From contig DASTPT010000117.1 of the NCBI GenBank assembly GCA_035762085.1, positions 1 to 45,401 of the forward strand: a DNA stretch of 45,401 nt, given 5' to 3'. Shown one piece after another: positions 30,733-38,137 of the stretch (position 1 is the first letter of the stretch; every line of letters begins with the position of its first letter). The translations under genes and the position numbers were made by a program. This DNA comes from HRBIN12 sp035762085. Its GTDB lineage: Bacteria > Actinomycetota > UBA4738 > HRBIN12. The notes under the pieces were generated by a model. It was not told the DNA's origin. It searched no databases and saw only the letters and a program-made list of their open reading frames with translations.

Positions 30733-31770
30733 GTGGCGCGGCTGCGGCGGGTCTCGAGCGATGTTGCCGGTATCGTCCGGCTCCGGCACGGGCGCGGCTT
30801 CCGCTACGTCGATCCCTCCGGTCGGGCCGTCCGCGATGCCGAGACGCTGAAGCGGATCCGCGACCTTGCGATCCCGCCGGCATGGACCGACGTGTGGATC
30901 TGTCCCGATCCGCTCGGCCACCTGCAGGCCGTCGGGACCGACGCCGCCGGTCGGCGCCAGTACCGGTACCACGACGCGTGGCGGGCGCGGCGCGACGAGG
31001 AGAAGTTCGACCGCATGCTGGCGTTCGCCCGCGCGCTGCCGTCGCTCCGCGAGCGGGTCGCCCAGGACCTGGCGCGGCGCGGTCTCCCGCGCGAGCGCGT
31101 CCTGGCGGGCGCTGTCCGTCTGCTCGACCAGGCCTCGTTCCGCGTCGGCTCCGAGAGCTACGCGCGCGACAACGGCTCGTTCGGGCTCGCGACGCTGCGC
31201 AAGGATCACGTACACCTGCGTGGCGATGTGGCGGTCTTCGACTTCACGGCCAAGAGCGGCAAGCGCCTGGTCCAGGAGGTCGCCGACCCGGACGTGCTCG
31301 CGCTGGTCCGGACGCTCAAGCGTCGTCGGAACGGCGGCCCCGAGCTGCTCGCGTACCGCGAGGGTCGGGTCTGGCGCGACGTCCGCGCCGCGGACGTGAA
31401 CGCGTACGTCAAGGAGGTCGCCGGCAACGGGCACACCGCGAAAGACTTCCGCACGTGGCACGGCACGGTCGTCGCCGCGGTCGCCCTCGCGCTGGCCGAG
31501 GGCGAGCGCACGACCGTCACCTCGCGCCGGCGTCAGGTCTCGGCGGCGATCCGCGAGGTCGCCGAGTTCCTCGGCAACACGCCGGCGGTCGCCCGGGCCT
31601 CGTACGTGGACCCGCGGGTGGTCGACCGCTTCGAGGAAGGGGCCACGATCGCCCCCGCGCTCGAGCGCTCGTCGGCGGAGGACCTCGAGGACCCGGCGTT
31701 CCGCGAGGTGGTGGAGGCCGCGGTCCTGGACCTGCTCGAGGTGGAGCAGGAGGCGCCGCGCGCGGCGTGA
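30733..31770 (+). CDS. DNA topoisomerase IB (poxvirus-like)
   Basis: A 345-residue type IB topoisomerase, which relaxes supercoils through a 3'-phosphotyrosine. Visible are the N-terminal GFRYVDPSGRAVRD and LKRIRDLAIPPAWTDVWICP, the catalytic-core VGSESYARDNGSFGLATLRKDHV, KDFRTWHGT, and the active tyrosine Y291 in NTPAVARASYVDPRV. The short poxvirus-type length is normal for bacterial enzymes. GTG 30733 follows GGAGGAGG. It is unusual to find it behind a stress promoter; it may help repair or remodelling of DNA under stress. Confidence 0.92.
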   Translation: MARLRRVSSDVAGIVRLRHGRGFRYVDPSGRAVRDAETLKRIRDLAIPPAWTDVWICPDPLGHLQAVGTDAAGRRQYRYHDAWRARRDEEKFDRMLAFARALPSLRERVAQDLARRGLPRERVLAGAVRLLDQASFRVGSESYARDNGSFGLATLRKDHVHLRGDVAVFDFTAKSGKRLVQEVADPDVLALVRTLKRRRNGGPELLAYREGRVWRDVRAADVNAYVKEVAGNGHTAKDFRTWHGTVVAAVALALAEGERTTVTSRRRQVSAAIREVAEFLGNTPAVARASYVDPRVVDRFEEGATIAPALERSSAEDLEDPAFREVVEAAVLDLLEVEQEAPRAA

Positions 31771-31773
31771 GCC

Positions 31774-31799
31774 GTTTGCCGCGCCCGAGCGCCGGGTAG
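31774..31799 (+). promoter_or_regulatory. SigB/SigF-type promoter, nucleotidyltransferase operon
   Basis: GTTTGC, 14 nt, GGGTAG directly after the topoisomerase stop; predicted start near 31806. Confidence 0.72.
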
Positions 31800-31838
31800 A
31801 CCCCCACCGCCTACGACGGCTGCCCGCGAGGAGGCCCC

Positions 31839-32480
31839 TTGGCCACACCCGAGACCCTGACCGAGGTCACCGAGGCCGACGACACCGATCTGTTCCTGTC
31901 GGTCCTGGACGATGCCCTCGACGCCTTGCGCGAGGCCGAGATCCCGCACCTGTTGATCGGCGGGATCGGCTCGGCCGTGTACGGGCGCGACCGGGGCACC
32001 CGCGACATCGACCTGTTCGTGCGACCCGAGACCGCCGGGCGGGTGCTCGAGGCGCTCGAGCGCCGCGGGTTCGAGACCCGGCGCGAGACGGAGCACTGGC
32101 TCTACAAGGCGTTCAAGCACGGCGTGCTCGTGGACGTGATCTTCCGGTCGTCGCGGGACATCCTGCTCGGCGACGAGATGCTCGCGCGCGCTCGCCGGAT
32201 GCCGTTCCGAGGACGGTTGGTGCCGGTGGCCCCCCCGGAGGATCTCGTCGTCATGAAGGCGCAGGCCACGAGCGAGGAAACGCCACGCTACTGGTACGAC
32301 GCGCTCGCGATCATCGGCCAGGCCGAGCTGGACTGGGACTACCTGGTCGCTCGCTCCCTGCAGCACGGGGCGCGCCGGATGCTGAGCCTGCTGCTGTTCG
32401 CATCGTCGATCGACCTCGTGGTGCCCGCGGGCCCGATCGCGGAGTTGAACGAGGCGGTCGCCTCCGGGGGTCCGGCGTGA
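31839..32480 (+). CDS. Nucleotidyltransferase-fold protein, TTG start
   Basis: A 213-residue protein with the polymerase-beta-type nucleotidyltransferase signature: LLIGGIGSAVYGRDRGTRDIDLFV, giving the GG motif and the D-x-D metal pair, and a third acid in GVLVDVIF. It resembles the MNT/AbiEii-like transferases, some of which are toxins or tRNA modifiers and others housekeeping enzymes. No helical MNT-type or AbiEi partner is next to it; instead the frame runs into a BON gene (4-nt overlap) and a phosphoesterase. TTG 31839 is chosen for the GGAGG site 5 nt upstream. Confidence 0.83.
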   Translation: MATPETLTEVTEADDTDLFLSVLDDALDALREAEIPHLLIGGIGSAVYGRDRGTRDIDLFVRPETAGRVLEALERRGFETRRETEHWLYKAFKHGVLVDVIFRSSRDILLGDEMLARARRMPFRGRLVPVAPPEDLVVMKAQATSEETPRYWYDALAIIGQAELDWDYLVARSLQHGARRMLSLLLFASSIDLVVPAGPIAELNEAVASGGPA

Positions 32481-32734
32481 GCGGCGCGGCGACGCCCGAG
32501 TACGCGGCGGCGCATCTGCAGGAGGCGCTCGCCCGCGACCCGCGCGTGAACGAGCCCGAGTTGCAGGTCGCGATCGTCTCGGGACGGGTGCGCGTGACGG
32601 GGGTGGTCCCAACCGAGGAGCGGCGCGCCGCCGTCGAGGAGGTCGCCCGCGAGTGCTGTTCCGGGATGGAGATCGAGAATCGCACCACGGTCGGTCGGTA
32701 CCCGGATGCGCGACCCGAGGAGCGCGTGACGTGA
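32477..32734 (+). CDS. BON-domain protein
   Basis: An 85-residue single BON domain: AAHLQEALARDPRVNEPELQV, then SGRVRVTGVVPTEERRAAVEEVA. BON domains bind phospholipid surfaces or potassium. There is no signal peptide, so it is cytoplasmic. It starts inside the stop of the transferase gene (GTGA) and overlaps the next gene the same way. Confidence 0.87.
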   Translation: MSGAATPEYAAAHLQEALARDPRVNEPELQVAIVSGRVRVTGVVPTEERRAAVEEVARECCSGMEIENRTTVGRYPDARPEERVT

Positions 32735-33492
32735 TCCGGGTCGCGGCGGTCGGGGACGTGCACGTGGGTGGCGACTCGGCGGGCATGCTGCGCGAGCACC
32801 TGGCGACGGTCCCCGAGCGCGCCGACCTGCTCGTGCTGGCCGGGGACCTCACGAAGGCCGGGGAGGTCGAGGAGGCGCGTGTTCTCGCGACCGAGCTCCA
32901 GGGTCTCGAGACGCAGATCGTCGCCGTGCTCGGCAATCACGACCACCATGCGGATCGCCCGGAGGAGATCGCGGCGGTCCTGCGCGACGTGGGGGTCGTC
33001 GTGCTGGAGGGGGACGCGGTCCAGGTCGACACGCCCCACGGCTCGGTCGGCATCGCAGGCGTGAAGGGCTTCGGCGGCGGGTTCGCCGGCGCGAACGGGA
33101 CCGAGTTCGGCGAGCCGGAGATGAAGGCGTTCGTCCGGCACTCGAAGGAGCGAGCGGATGCGCTCGAGCGGGCGCTCGACTCCCTCGGGACCGACGTGCG
33201 GATCGCGCTGACGCACTATGCGCCCGTCCGCGACACGCTCCAGGGCGAGCCGCCCGAGCTGTTCCCCTTCCTCGGGAGCTACCTGCTCGCCGAGGCGATC
33301 GACCGAGCCGGGTGCGACCTCGCGGTGCACGGTCACGCGCACCGGGGGACCGAGCAGGGCGTCACGGCCGGCGGGGTGACCGTGCGGAACGTTGCGCAGA
33401 CGGTGCTCCGGCAGGGGTACGCGGTCTACACGTTCGGCGGCGATGAGGCGCGTGGCGTCCGCTTCGACACCGTGCGCGCGTCGGCCGGCTGA
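32731..33492 (+). CDS. Calcineurin-like metallophosphoesterase
   Basis: A 253-residue phosphoesterase with the full di-metal motif set: GDVHVGG (D-x-H), LVLAGDLTKAG (GD), VLGNHDHHAD (GNHD), LTHYAP and HGHAHRG. The substrate may be a nucleotide, a phosphoprotein or a phospholipid. GTG 32731 overlaps the BON gene stop by 4 nt, so transferase, BON and esterase are translated in series and may act on one pathway. Confidence 0.9.
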   Translation: MIRVAAVGDVHVGGDSAGMLREHLATVPERADLLVLAGDLTKAGEVEEARVLATELQGLETQIVAVLGNHDHHADRPEEIAAVLRDVGVVVLEGDAVQVDTPHGSVGIAGVKGFGGGFAGANGTEFGEPEMKAFVRHSKERADALERALDSLGTDVRIALTHYAPVRDTLQGEPPELFPFLGSYLLAEAIDRAGCDLAVHGHAHRGTEQGVTAGGVTVRNVAQTVLRQGYAVYTFGGDEARGVRFDTVRASAG

Positions 33493-33594
33493 TTCGGCCC
33501 ATCAGGCCGCGGAGCCGCCCGTCCGGAGGGCCCGAGGGGAGCGATCGACCGGCGGCTCTCGGACAACACCGGACATGGACCGGCGGTGACGCGC

Positions 33595-34065
33595 TCACCC
33601 GCCCGTCGGGGTCTTCCGCGATGAGCGCCCCCCGTTCGACTCCTGCAGCATGCTGCGGATCTCGTCGACCTTGCGCTCGATCCGGTCCTGGCCGTCCTTC
33701 GACTCGGCGCTGCCCCGGTGGATCAGGATCGCCGAGAGCACCACGAACGAGAACAGCTGGAGGAACTCGGACTGCCAGTTCTCGAGCGTGGACTGGCCGA
33801 AGTCGACGATGTACTCGGACACGACGACCGGCTCGCCGTGCTGGAGCTGTTCCGTTCGATACGTCTCCCACTGCGCGACGGCCTGAACCGCCCAGCTGAT
33901 CAGGAACAGGGCGGCGAACGAGATGCCGAGCGCGAAGTTGGCCCAGATCCTCCGGAGCCGGTTCGAACGCCGCTCGTCCAGGATGCTCTTCACGAGCGCC
34001 CCGACCAGGACGGCCGAGATCCCGACGAGCGTGACGAGCACGGCCCACACCGCGAAGGACTTCAT
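33595..34065 (-). CDS. DUF6766-like membrane protein
   Basis: A 156-residue protein with helices near residues 5-25, 44-62 and 100-114, and an external loop with EPVVVSEYIVDFGQSTLENWQSEFLQLFSF, which matches DUF6766. The charged C-terminal tail is cytoplasmic. It overlaps the DUF5709-like gene by 4 nt and shares its promoter. Function is unknown. Confidence 0.82.
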   Translation of the reverse strand: MKSFAVWAVLVTLVGISAVLVGALVKSILDERRSNRLRRIWANFALGISFAALFLISWAVQAVAQWETYRTEQLQHGEPVVVSEYIVDFGQSTLENWQSEFLQLFSFVVLSAILIHRGSAESKDGQDRIERKVDEIRSMLQESNGGRSSRKTPTGG

Positions 34066-34391
34066 CGGGGCTCCTCCTCGTCGACCACGTAGCCGTCGGA
34101 TGGGGCGTCCGAGCCGCCGGGGGCCTCGCCCTCGACGACGCGGACCGCCGCCTCCTCCATGCTCGGCTCGTCGTCTTCCACGCTGCCGAGCGCGCCCAGC
34201 AGCTCGTCCTCGGCGTCCACGTCGGGCGGCCCGGTCGCGAGATCGCCCACCATGTCCTTCTCGACGTCGCGTGGGCCGTCGTCGACCAGCTGGCCGTCGC
34301 CGCCGGTCGTCGCCTCGGGTGCGCGGTCCGGTTCCTCGCGGCCGAGGCGCTCCTCGAGCGTCTCGCCGCGCCGCTGCTCTTCGGGCGTCAT
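34062..34391 (-). CDS. DUF5709-like acidic protein
   Basis: A 109-residue highly acidic, probably disordered protein. It contains ETLEERLGREEPD near its start and repeated Asp/Glu blocks, as in actinobacterial DUF5709. GGAGGACCCGGG precedes ATG 34391. It is the first gene of a SigB-type unit. Confidence 0.8.
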   Translation of the reverse strand: MTPEEQRRGETLEERLGREEPDRAPEATTGGDGQLVDDGPRDVEKDMVGDLATGPPDVDAEDELLGALGSVEDDEPSMEEAAVRVVEGEAPGGSDAPSDGYVVDEEEPR

Positions 34392-34408
34392 CCCGGGTCC
34401 TCCGTTGC

Positions 34409-34422
34409 GCCGATCGTCCGGC
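34409..34422 (-). other. Short leader hairpin at predicted +1, DUF5709-like gene
   Basis: GCCG-gacgat-CGGC in the RNA, a 4-bp stem with its foot on the predicted transcription start. Weak by itself. Confidence 0.3.
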
Positions 34423-34428
34423 CGGGAC

Positions 34429-34455
34429 TTACCCACGCGTCGCTCCTCGTCAAAC
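34429..34455 (-). promoter_or_regulatory. SigB/SigF-type promoter, DUF5709/DUF6766 pair
   Basis: Minus-strand GTTTGA, 15 nt, GGGTAA; predicted start near 34422. Confidence 0.62.
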
Positions 34456-34477
34456 GGCGATCGAACGGCGTCCGGCG

Positions 34478-34502
34478 GTTCGGCCCCGGCCTCGGTGGGT
34501 AG
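34478..34502 (+). promoter_or_regulatory. Possible SigB/SigF-type promoter, SFPASDPPS protein gene
   Basis: GTTCGG, 13 nt, GGGTAG, but the -10 box overlaps the AGGAGG ribosome site 11 nt before ATG 34513. Either the transcript is leaderless or this match is accidental. Confidence 0.35.
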
Positions 34503-34512
34503 GAGGCTGCGG

Positions 34513-34737
34513 ATGAGCCGGACCACGCGTTTCCTGGTGCTGCTCGCCACGACGGTCGCGACCGTGGCCGTCGTCGGCCGCCTGCGGCGGCGCCAGGCCG
34601 CCGACCGCGGTGGGCGCAGCGGTGACGTCGTGCCGGGGTCGGCCGAGCGCCGGGAGGCGCTCGTCGACGACGCGAGCGACGACTCGTTCCCCGCGAGCGA
34701 CCCGCCCTCCTACTGGGGACGCGAGACCGAGGCCTGA
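34513..34737 (+). CDS. 74-residue membrane protein with SFPASDPPS motif
   Basis: One N-terminal helix (FLVLLATTVATVAVVGRL), a basic linker (RRRQAADRGGR), then an acidic tail containing DDSFPASDPPSYW. The SFPASDPPS motif recurs in many small uncharacterised bacterial proteins. AGGAGG precedes ATG 34513. It is divergent from the DUF5709-like gene. Function is unknown. Confidence 0.78.
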   Translation: MSRTTRFLVLLATTVATVAVVGRLRRRQAADRGGRSGDVVPGSAERREALVDDASDDSFPASDPPSYWGRETEA

Positions 34738-34760
34738 TCCTCGACACGCGCCGGGCGGTG

Positions 34761-35885
34761 TCATGCCTCCCGTCGCTCGTGCGCGTCCGCGTCGCCGCTC
34801 CGCTCCGCGTCGCGGTCGAAGCGGACCTCGACCGACTGCTCGGGCCTCGCGGCTTCCTCGGTCGCCTCGGCCGCGAGGGCGCGCCGGTCGGGCTCGGTCG
34901 TGGGCGGCACGTCCACGACGCTCCGCGGCCACAGCCGTCGCTTCAGGACCACGTTCAGCTCGGCCGAGAACATCACGACCTGCGCCGCGAGGTAGATCCA
35001 GCCGAGCAGGCCGATCACGATCGCGAAGAAGCCGTAGACCTCGGTCGCGCCGCGGATCTGCCGATCGACGATCCAGCTCCCGACCACGAGCAGTACCATC
35101 CACGCGACGGCGGCCGTGAGCGCGCCCGGAAGCACGTCGCGCCACGAGACGTCGGCCTCGGTCAGGAAGCGGAAGGCCGCCGCGAAGACGGCGACGTTGA
35201 TCGCGAACGTGCCCGCGAGCGCGACGGCGCGGAGCGCCGGGCCGGCCCAGCCGCCGTTCGTGCCGAACCCCGCCAGCAGGCCCGCGAGGATGGTCGCCGT
35301 CCCGAGGACGACCAGCGCGGCGAGCGCCTCCAGCCGGGACTTCAGGAACGGTGGGCGCGCGCGCCTCGGCACGTTCCAGACCTCGTCCATCGCGCCCTGG
35401 ACGGTCGTGACGACGCCGAGCCCGGACCAGATGGCGCCGACGATCCCGAGCGCGAGCGCCCAGGCCGAGCCCGTGAGCGCGTGCACGTTGCGCTCGATCT
35501 GCGTCCCGATGATCGGGAACTGGGCGAGCGCCGACCGCAGGATCTGCCGCTGGAGATCGGGCTCGCCCTGGATCACGAACCCGAGGATCGTCACGAACAC
35601 GAGCAGCAGCGGGAACAGCGAGAAGAACCCGTAGTACGCGACGAGCGCCGCCCAGTGGCCGGCCCGGTCGTCACCGAACTTCCGCACGACGGCGACGGGG
35701 ACCGCGAGCCACGCGCGCCGGCGGTGCTCGCGGTCTGCTCGCTCGGCGATGCCCTTGAGACGCTCGAGGAGGGAGGGCGTGCGCGAAGCCCCGGGACCGG
35801 CGTCGGCCCCGGGGCTCCGAGCGTCGTCCTCGACGGGCGTCAGCTCGCGATCGCCGAGCCGTCCGGCGGGATCTCGCCTCGCCAC
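34761..35885 (-). CDS. YihY/BrkB-family inner membrane protein
   Basis: A 374-residue protein, if it starts at GTG 35885, with six membrane helices. Family motifs include DRAGHWAALVAYYGFFSLFPLLL, the WALALGIVGAIWSGLGVV helix, AMDEVWN and YGFFAIVIGLLGWIYLAAQVVMFSAELN. The family was once called RNase BN but is now seen as an uncharacterised membrane protein or possible transporter. The start overlaps the SRPBCC gene by 46 nt; the ribosome site is weak, so the start is uncertain. It is probably co-transcribed with the SRPBCC gene. Confidence 0.87.
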   Translation of the reverse strand: MARRDPAGRLGDRELTPVEDDARSPGADAGPGASRTPSLLERLKGIAERADREHRRRAWLAVPVAVVRKFGDDRAGHWAALVAYYGFFSLFPLLLVFVTILGFVIQGEPDLQRQILRSALAQFPIIGTQIERNVHALTGSAWALALGIVGAIWSGLGVVTTVQGAMDEVWNVPRRARPPFLKSRLEALAALVVLGTATILAGLLAGFGTNGGWAGPALRAVALAGTFAINVAVFAAAFRFLTEADVSWRDVLPGALTAAVAWMVLLVVGSWIVDRQIRGATEVYGFFAIVIGLLGWIYLAAQVVMFSAELNVVLKRRLWPRSVVDVPPTTEPDRRALAAEATEEAARPEQSVEVRFDRDAERSGDADAHERREA

Positions 35886-36313
35886 GCGCCCGTCTCCGTC
35901 CCTCTCGCCTCGATGAACTCCTTGAAGCGCTGGAGGTCGCCCTTCGTGCGCCTCTCGACGAGCTTCATCGCGTCGCCGACCTTCTCGGCAGTGTCCTGCG
36001 GCTCGTAGCGCATCTCCAGGTGAACGCGCGAGGCGTCGTCGCCGACCGGCTCGAACGTCACCGTGCCGGCGATGTCCTCTCCCTCGGTCGCCACCCACGC
36101 GATCTTCCGGTCAGGCTCCTGCTCCGTGATGCGGGCCGCCCAGGTCCGGCGCTGCCCCAGCATCTCGGCGGTCCACTCCAGGTACGAGTCCGAGACCTGG
36201 CGCACCTGCTCGACGCCCTCCATGAACCGGGGGAACTCCTCGAACTGTGTCCACTGGTTGTAGGCGGTTCGCACCGGGACGTGGACGTCGATGCTTTCGC
36301 GGATCGTCGACAT
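35840..36313 (-). CDS. SRPBCC-family (polyketide cyclase/dehydrase-like) protein
   Basis: A 157-residue single-domain protein: STIRESIDVHVPVRTAYNQW, FEEFPRFMEGVEQVRQV and the beta-strand series ending in FKEFIEARG are typical of the SRPBCC/cyclase-2 fold, with a hydrophobic cavity for a lipid or other ligand. AAGGAGGGATCG precedes ATG 36313. It has a SigB-type promoter and a perfect short leader hairpin. Many such proteins are stress-induced; the ligand is unknown. Confidence 0.88.
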   Translation of the reverse strand: MSTIRESIDVHVPVRTAYNQWTQFEEFPRFMEGVEQVRQVSDSYLEWTAEMLGQRRTWAARITEQEPDRKIAWVATEGEDIAGTVTFEPVGDDASRVHLEMRYEPQDTAEKVGDAMKLVERRTKGDLQRFKEFIEARGTETGAWRGEIPPDGSAIAS

Positions 36314-36322
36314 CGATCCCTC

Positions 36323-36336
36323 CTTCGTTCGCGAAG
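36323..36336 (-). promoter_or_regulatory. 5'-terminal leader hairpin of the SRPBCC gene
   Basis: CTTCG-cgaa-CGAAG in the RNA, a perfect 5-bp stem with a 4-nt loop. Its foot falls on the predicted +1 and its 3' arm runs into the AAGGAGG ribosome site. Confidence 0.55.
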
Positions 36337-36342
36337 ATGGAG

Positions 36343-36368
36343 GTACCCGGGGTCGCCTGACCGGAAAC
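36343..36368 (-). promoter_or_regulatory. SigB/SigF-type promoter, SRPBCC-YihY unit
   Basis: Minus-strand GTTTCC, 14 nt, GGGTAC; predicted start near 36336. Confidence 0.7.
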
Positions 36369-36420
36369 CCGCACGCCCGGGCCAGCCCGCTCCGAGCGCC
36401 ACGGCGAAACGGGCACCGAG

Positions 36421-36446
36421 GTATGGGACGGCCCTCTCGCGGGTAC
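36421..36446 (+). promoter_or_regulatory. Probable SigB/SigF-type promoter, 216-residue membrane protein gene
   Basis: GTATGG, 14 nt, GGGTAC; predicted start near 36453. One base differs from GTTT in the -35 box. Confidence 0.55.
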
Positions 36447-36485
36447 CTCAGCGGTCCGGAAGGGATCCATCGGAAGGAGGTCCGT

Positions 36486-37136
36486 ATGGAACGGACGACA
36501 CGTACGACGGACTGGGCGGCGTGGCAGGCTGCTCCCGCGGCCAGCCCGCAGAAGATCCGCTGGGGCGCGGTGTTCGCGGGGACCGTGCTCGGGCTCGGTC
36601 TGCTGGCGTTGCTCACGACGCTGTGGTTCGCGCTCGCGTACGGCTCGGGGGTGGACGATGTCCGCACGAACCTCGAGTGGTTCATCGGTATCTCGGCGAT
36701 CGTGTGCCTGTTCGTCGGCGGCCTGCTCTCCGGGTGGCTGTCGGGCGTTCGGGGCGTCGCCGCCGGGTTCTTCAACGGCATGGCGATCTGGGCGATGATC
36801 CTGATCGTCACCCTCGTGATCGGCGTGCCGTCGATCCTCAACGTGTTCAACCTGGGCCGGGTGACGCAGCTCTCGCCCGACGCGACCGGCGGAATCCTCG
36901 GCACGGGGGTGGATCGTGCCCTGTGGGCGACGTTCTGGTCGGTCCTCGGCGGTCTGCTCGCGTGTGCGATCGGCGGCGCCATCGGCGGTGCGATCACGCG
37001 GCCGGCCAACGCCGACCTCGCCGTCGGGACGGCCCTGCCGCCCGATCGTGACGTCGTGCATGACGACGTCGACCACGACGACGACGATGAGCACGACGAG
37101 GACGAGACGGTGACCCGCAGGTACCGCGCTTCCTGA
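36486..37136 (+). CDS. Four-helix membrane protein with acidic His/Asp tail
   Basis: A 216-residue protein. The N-terminus (TDWAAWQAAPAASPQKIRWGAVFAGTVLGLGLLALLTTLW) is followed by helices near residues 62-80, 94-113 and 143-165, rich in glycine. The last 30 residues carry HDDVDHDDDDEHDEDE, a likely metal-binding or disordered tail. AAGGAGGTCCGT precedes ATG 36486. It resembles small actinobacterial stress membrane proteins, with no named function. A strong terminator follows. Confidence 0.8.
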   Translation: MERTTRTTDWAAWQAAPAASPQKIRWGAVFAGTVLGLGLLALLTTLWFALAYGSGVDDVRTNLEWFIGISAIVCLFVGGLLSGWLSGVRGVAAGFFNGMAIWAMILIVTLVIGVPSILNVFNLGRVTQLSPDATGGILGTGVDRALWATFWSVLGGLLACAIGGAIGGAITRPANADLAVGTALPPDRDVVHDDVDHDDDDEHDEDETVTRRYRAS

Positions 37137-37153
37137 CCGCCTCGCCGAACGTG

Positions 37154-37187
37154 CGAAAGCCCGGCTCCCATCGGAGCCGGGCTTTCG
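37154..37187. terminator. Intrinsic-type terminator hairpin
   Basis: A perfect 15-bp stem, CGAAAGCCCGGCTCC with GGAGCCGGGCTTTCG around CATC. The arm ends in CTTTCG on one strand and the same on the other, so it can act for both convergent genes. Confidence 0.85.
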
Positions 37188-37245
37188 TCTGCGGCTCCAC
37201 CGGGAGAGGGGGGCAGAGCCGTCGTTCGTGGGGCCTCCCGGCCCC

Positions 37246-37512
37246 TCAGGCGCTGAGCGACGTGAGGTCCTTGACGACCTCGATCTGGCGCGGCCGGCGC
37301 CCGCGAACGGGCCCGAGGTAGGTCCGTAGGGGCTCGTGCTGCCAGCACAGGTCCGAGCGGTTGTAGCGGGAGAGCAGGGTCTCGCAGCCGTCCGCCTCGC
37401 ACACCCGCCCCGCGCGATACGTCTGGGGCTCGCGGCCGGTCTGCCCGCCCGTCGAGCCGTTCAACCGCAGACGCTCGTCGCGATCGGGTCCAAGCCTCAC
37501 GGTCACGTCCAT
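37246..37512 (-). CDS. Small zinc-binding-type protein (C-x4-C...C-x2-H)
   Basis: An 88-residue protein. The centre holds CEADGCETLLSRYNRSDLCWQHE, a four-ligand zinc motif that recurs in actinobacterial proteins as 'GCxTxLSRYN...C..H'. The C-terminus is basic. AAGGAGGCCAG precedes ATG 37512, with a SigB-type promoter upstream. It is likely a nucleic-acid-binding or regulatory protein; this is inferred. Confidence 0.78.
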   Translation of the reverse strand: MDVTVRLGPDRDERLRLNGSTGGQTGREPQTYRAGRVCEADGCETLLSRYNRSDLCWQHEPLRTYLGPVRGRRPRQIEVVKDLTSLSA

Positions 37513-37527
37513 CTGGCCTCCTTGGTC

Positions 37528-37539
37528 CGCAGGCGTGCG
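37528..37539 (-). other. Short leader hairpin, zinc-motif gene
   Basis: CGCA-cgcc-TGCG in the RNA, a 4-bp stem with a 4-nt loop, starting about 4 nt after the predicted +1. Weak by itself. Confidence 0.3.
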
Positions 37540-37549
37540 TGGGCCCTGC

Positions 37550-37575
37550 CTACCCCACCTCCCCGGGTTCGAAAC
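37550..37575 (-). promoter_or_regulatory. SigB/SigF-type promoter, zinc-motif gene
   Basis: Minus-strand GTTTCG, 14 nt, GGGTAG; predicted start near 37543. Confidence 0.68.
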
Positions 37576-37708
37576 GGCCGGGTGGCCGAGGATGGAGAGA
37601 CCGGGCGTGGCTCGGCCCGCCCGTGGGTAAGAGGTCCGTGGCGACGCCGCGACCCGCGGCGTGGCCTTTGGACGCTTCGGCCGCGGAGAGAGGGGTCGAA
37701 CAACAGAC

Positions 37709-38137
37709 GTGGGGAGGGATCGCCCGCTGCTCACCGCGAGCCTCGTAGCGGACAGCACGGCGCCGGCCGAGGCCCGACGTGCCGTGCAAGAGCTCGACGT
37801 GCCCGAAACCCATCGGGCGGATGCGGTCCTGCTCACGAGCGAGGTCGTCTCGAACGCCGTGAAGCACCCGAGCGCGGAGCCGGACGGACGCATCGAGCTC
37901 CGCGTGGTGCTCCGTGGGAGCGTGCTGCGGATCGAGGTCGCCAACCGCCGGGAGCCGTGGGGGATCGGAGCGTCCGCGGAGCGGCCCGGGTGGGACCTCC
38001 GACGAGCCGAGCCGGTCGCGCCCTCGGGGTGGGGTCTGCAGCTCGTCGATCGGTTGGCCGCCCGCTGGGGGACCGTCCACGAGACCCGCAGGACGGTCGT
38101 GTGGTTCGAGGTCGAGCTGGGCGCGCCCGAAGGCTAG
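37709..38137 (+). CDS. RsbW-type ATP-binding anti-sigma factor, orphan
   Basis: A 142-residue GHKL ATPase with an intact N-box LLTSEVVSNAVKH (E45 and N49) and G2 box SGWGLQLVDRLAARWG. It has no STAS or sigma gene beside it. The start is uncertain: GTG 37709 gives the usual N-terminal length before LTASLVADST, while GTG 37661 would add 16 residues. A GGGTAA box at 37625-37630 lies upstream, but the -35 is poor. It may link a second input to the stress sigma system. Confidence 0.83.
   Translation: MGRDRPLLTASLVADSTAPAEARRAVQELDVPETHRADAVLLTSEVVSNAVKHPSAEPDGRIELRVVLRGSVLRIEVANRREPWGIGASAERPGWDLRRAEPVAPSGWGLQLVDRLAARWGTVHETRRTVVWFEVELGAPEG

Noticed and set aside
31839..32480. Toxin-antitoxin (MNT/HEPN or AbiE) module
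   Set aside because: The nucleotidyltransferase has no HEPN or AbiEi neighbour; its partners are a BON protein and a phosphoesterase.
33513..33558. GAGCCGCC / GGCGGCTC inverted repeat between convergent genes
   Set aside because: The loop is about 30 nt and there is no T-run; not strong enough to call a terminator.
37605..37630. SigB-type promoter for the orphan RsbW gene
   Set aside because: GGGTAA is present but no acceptable GTTT-like box lies 13-15 nt upstream.
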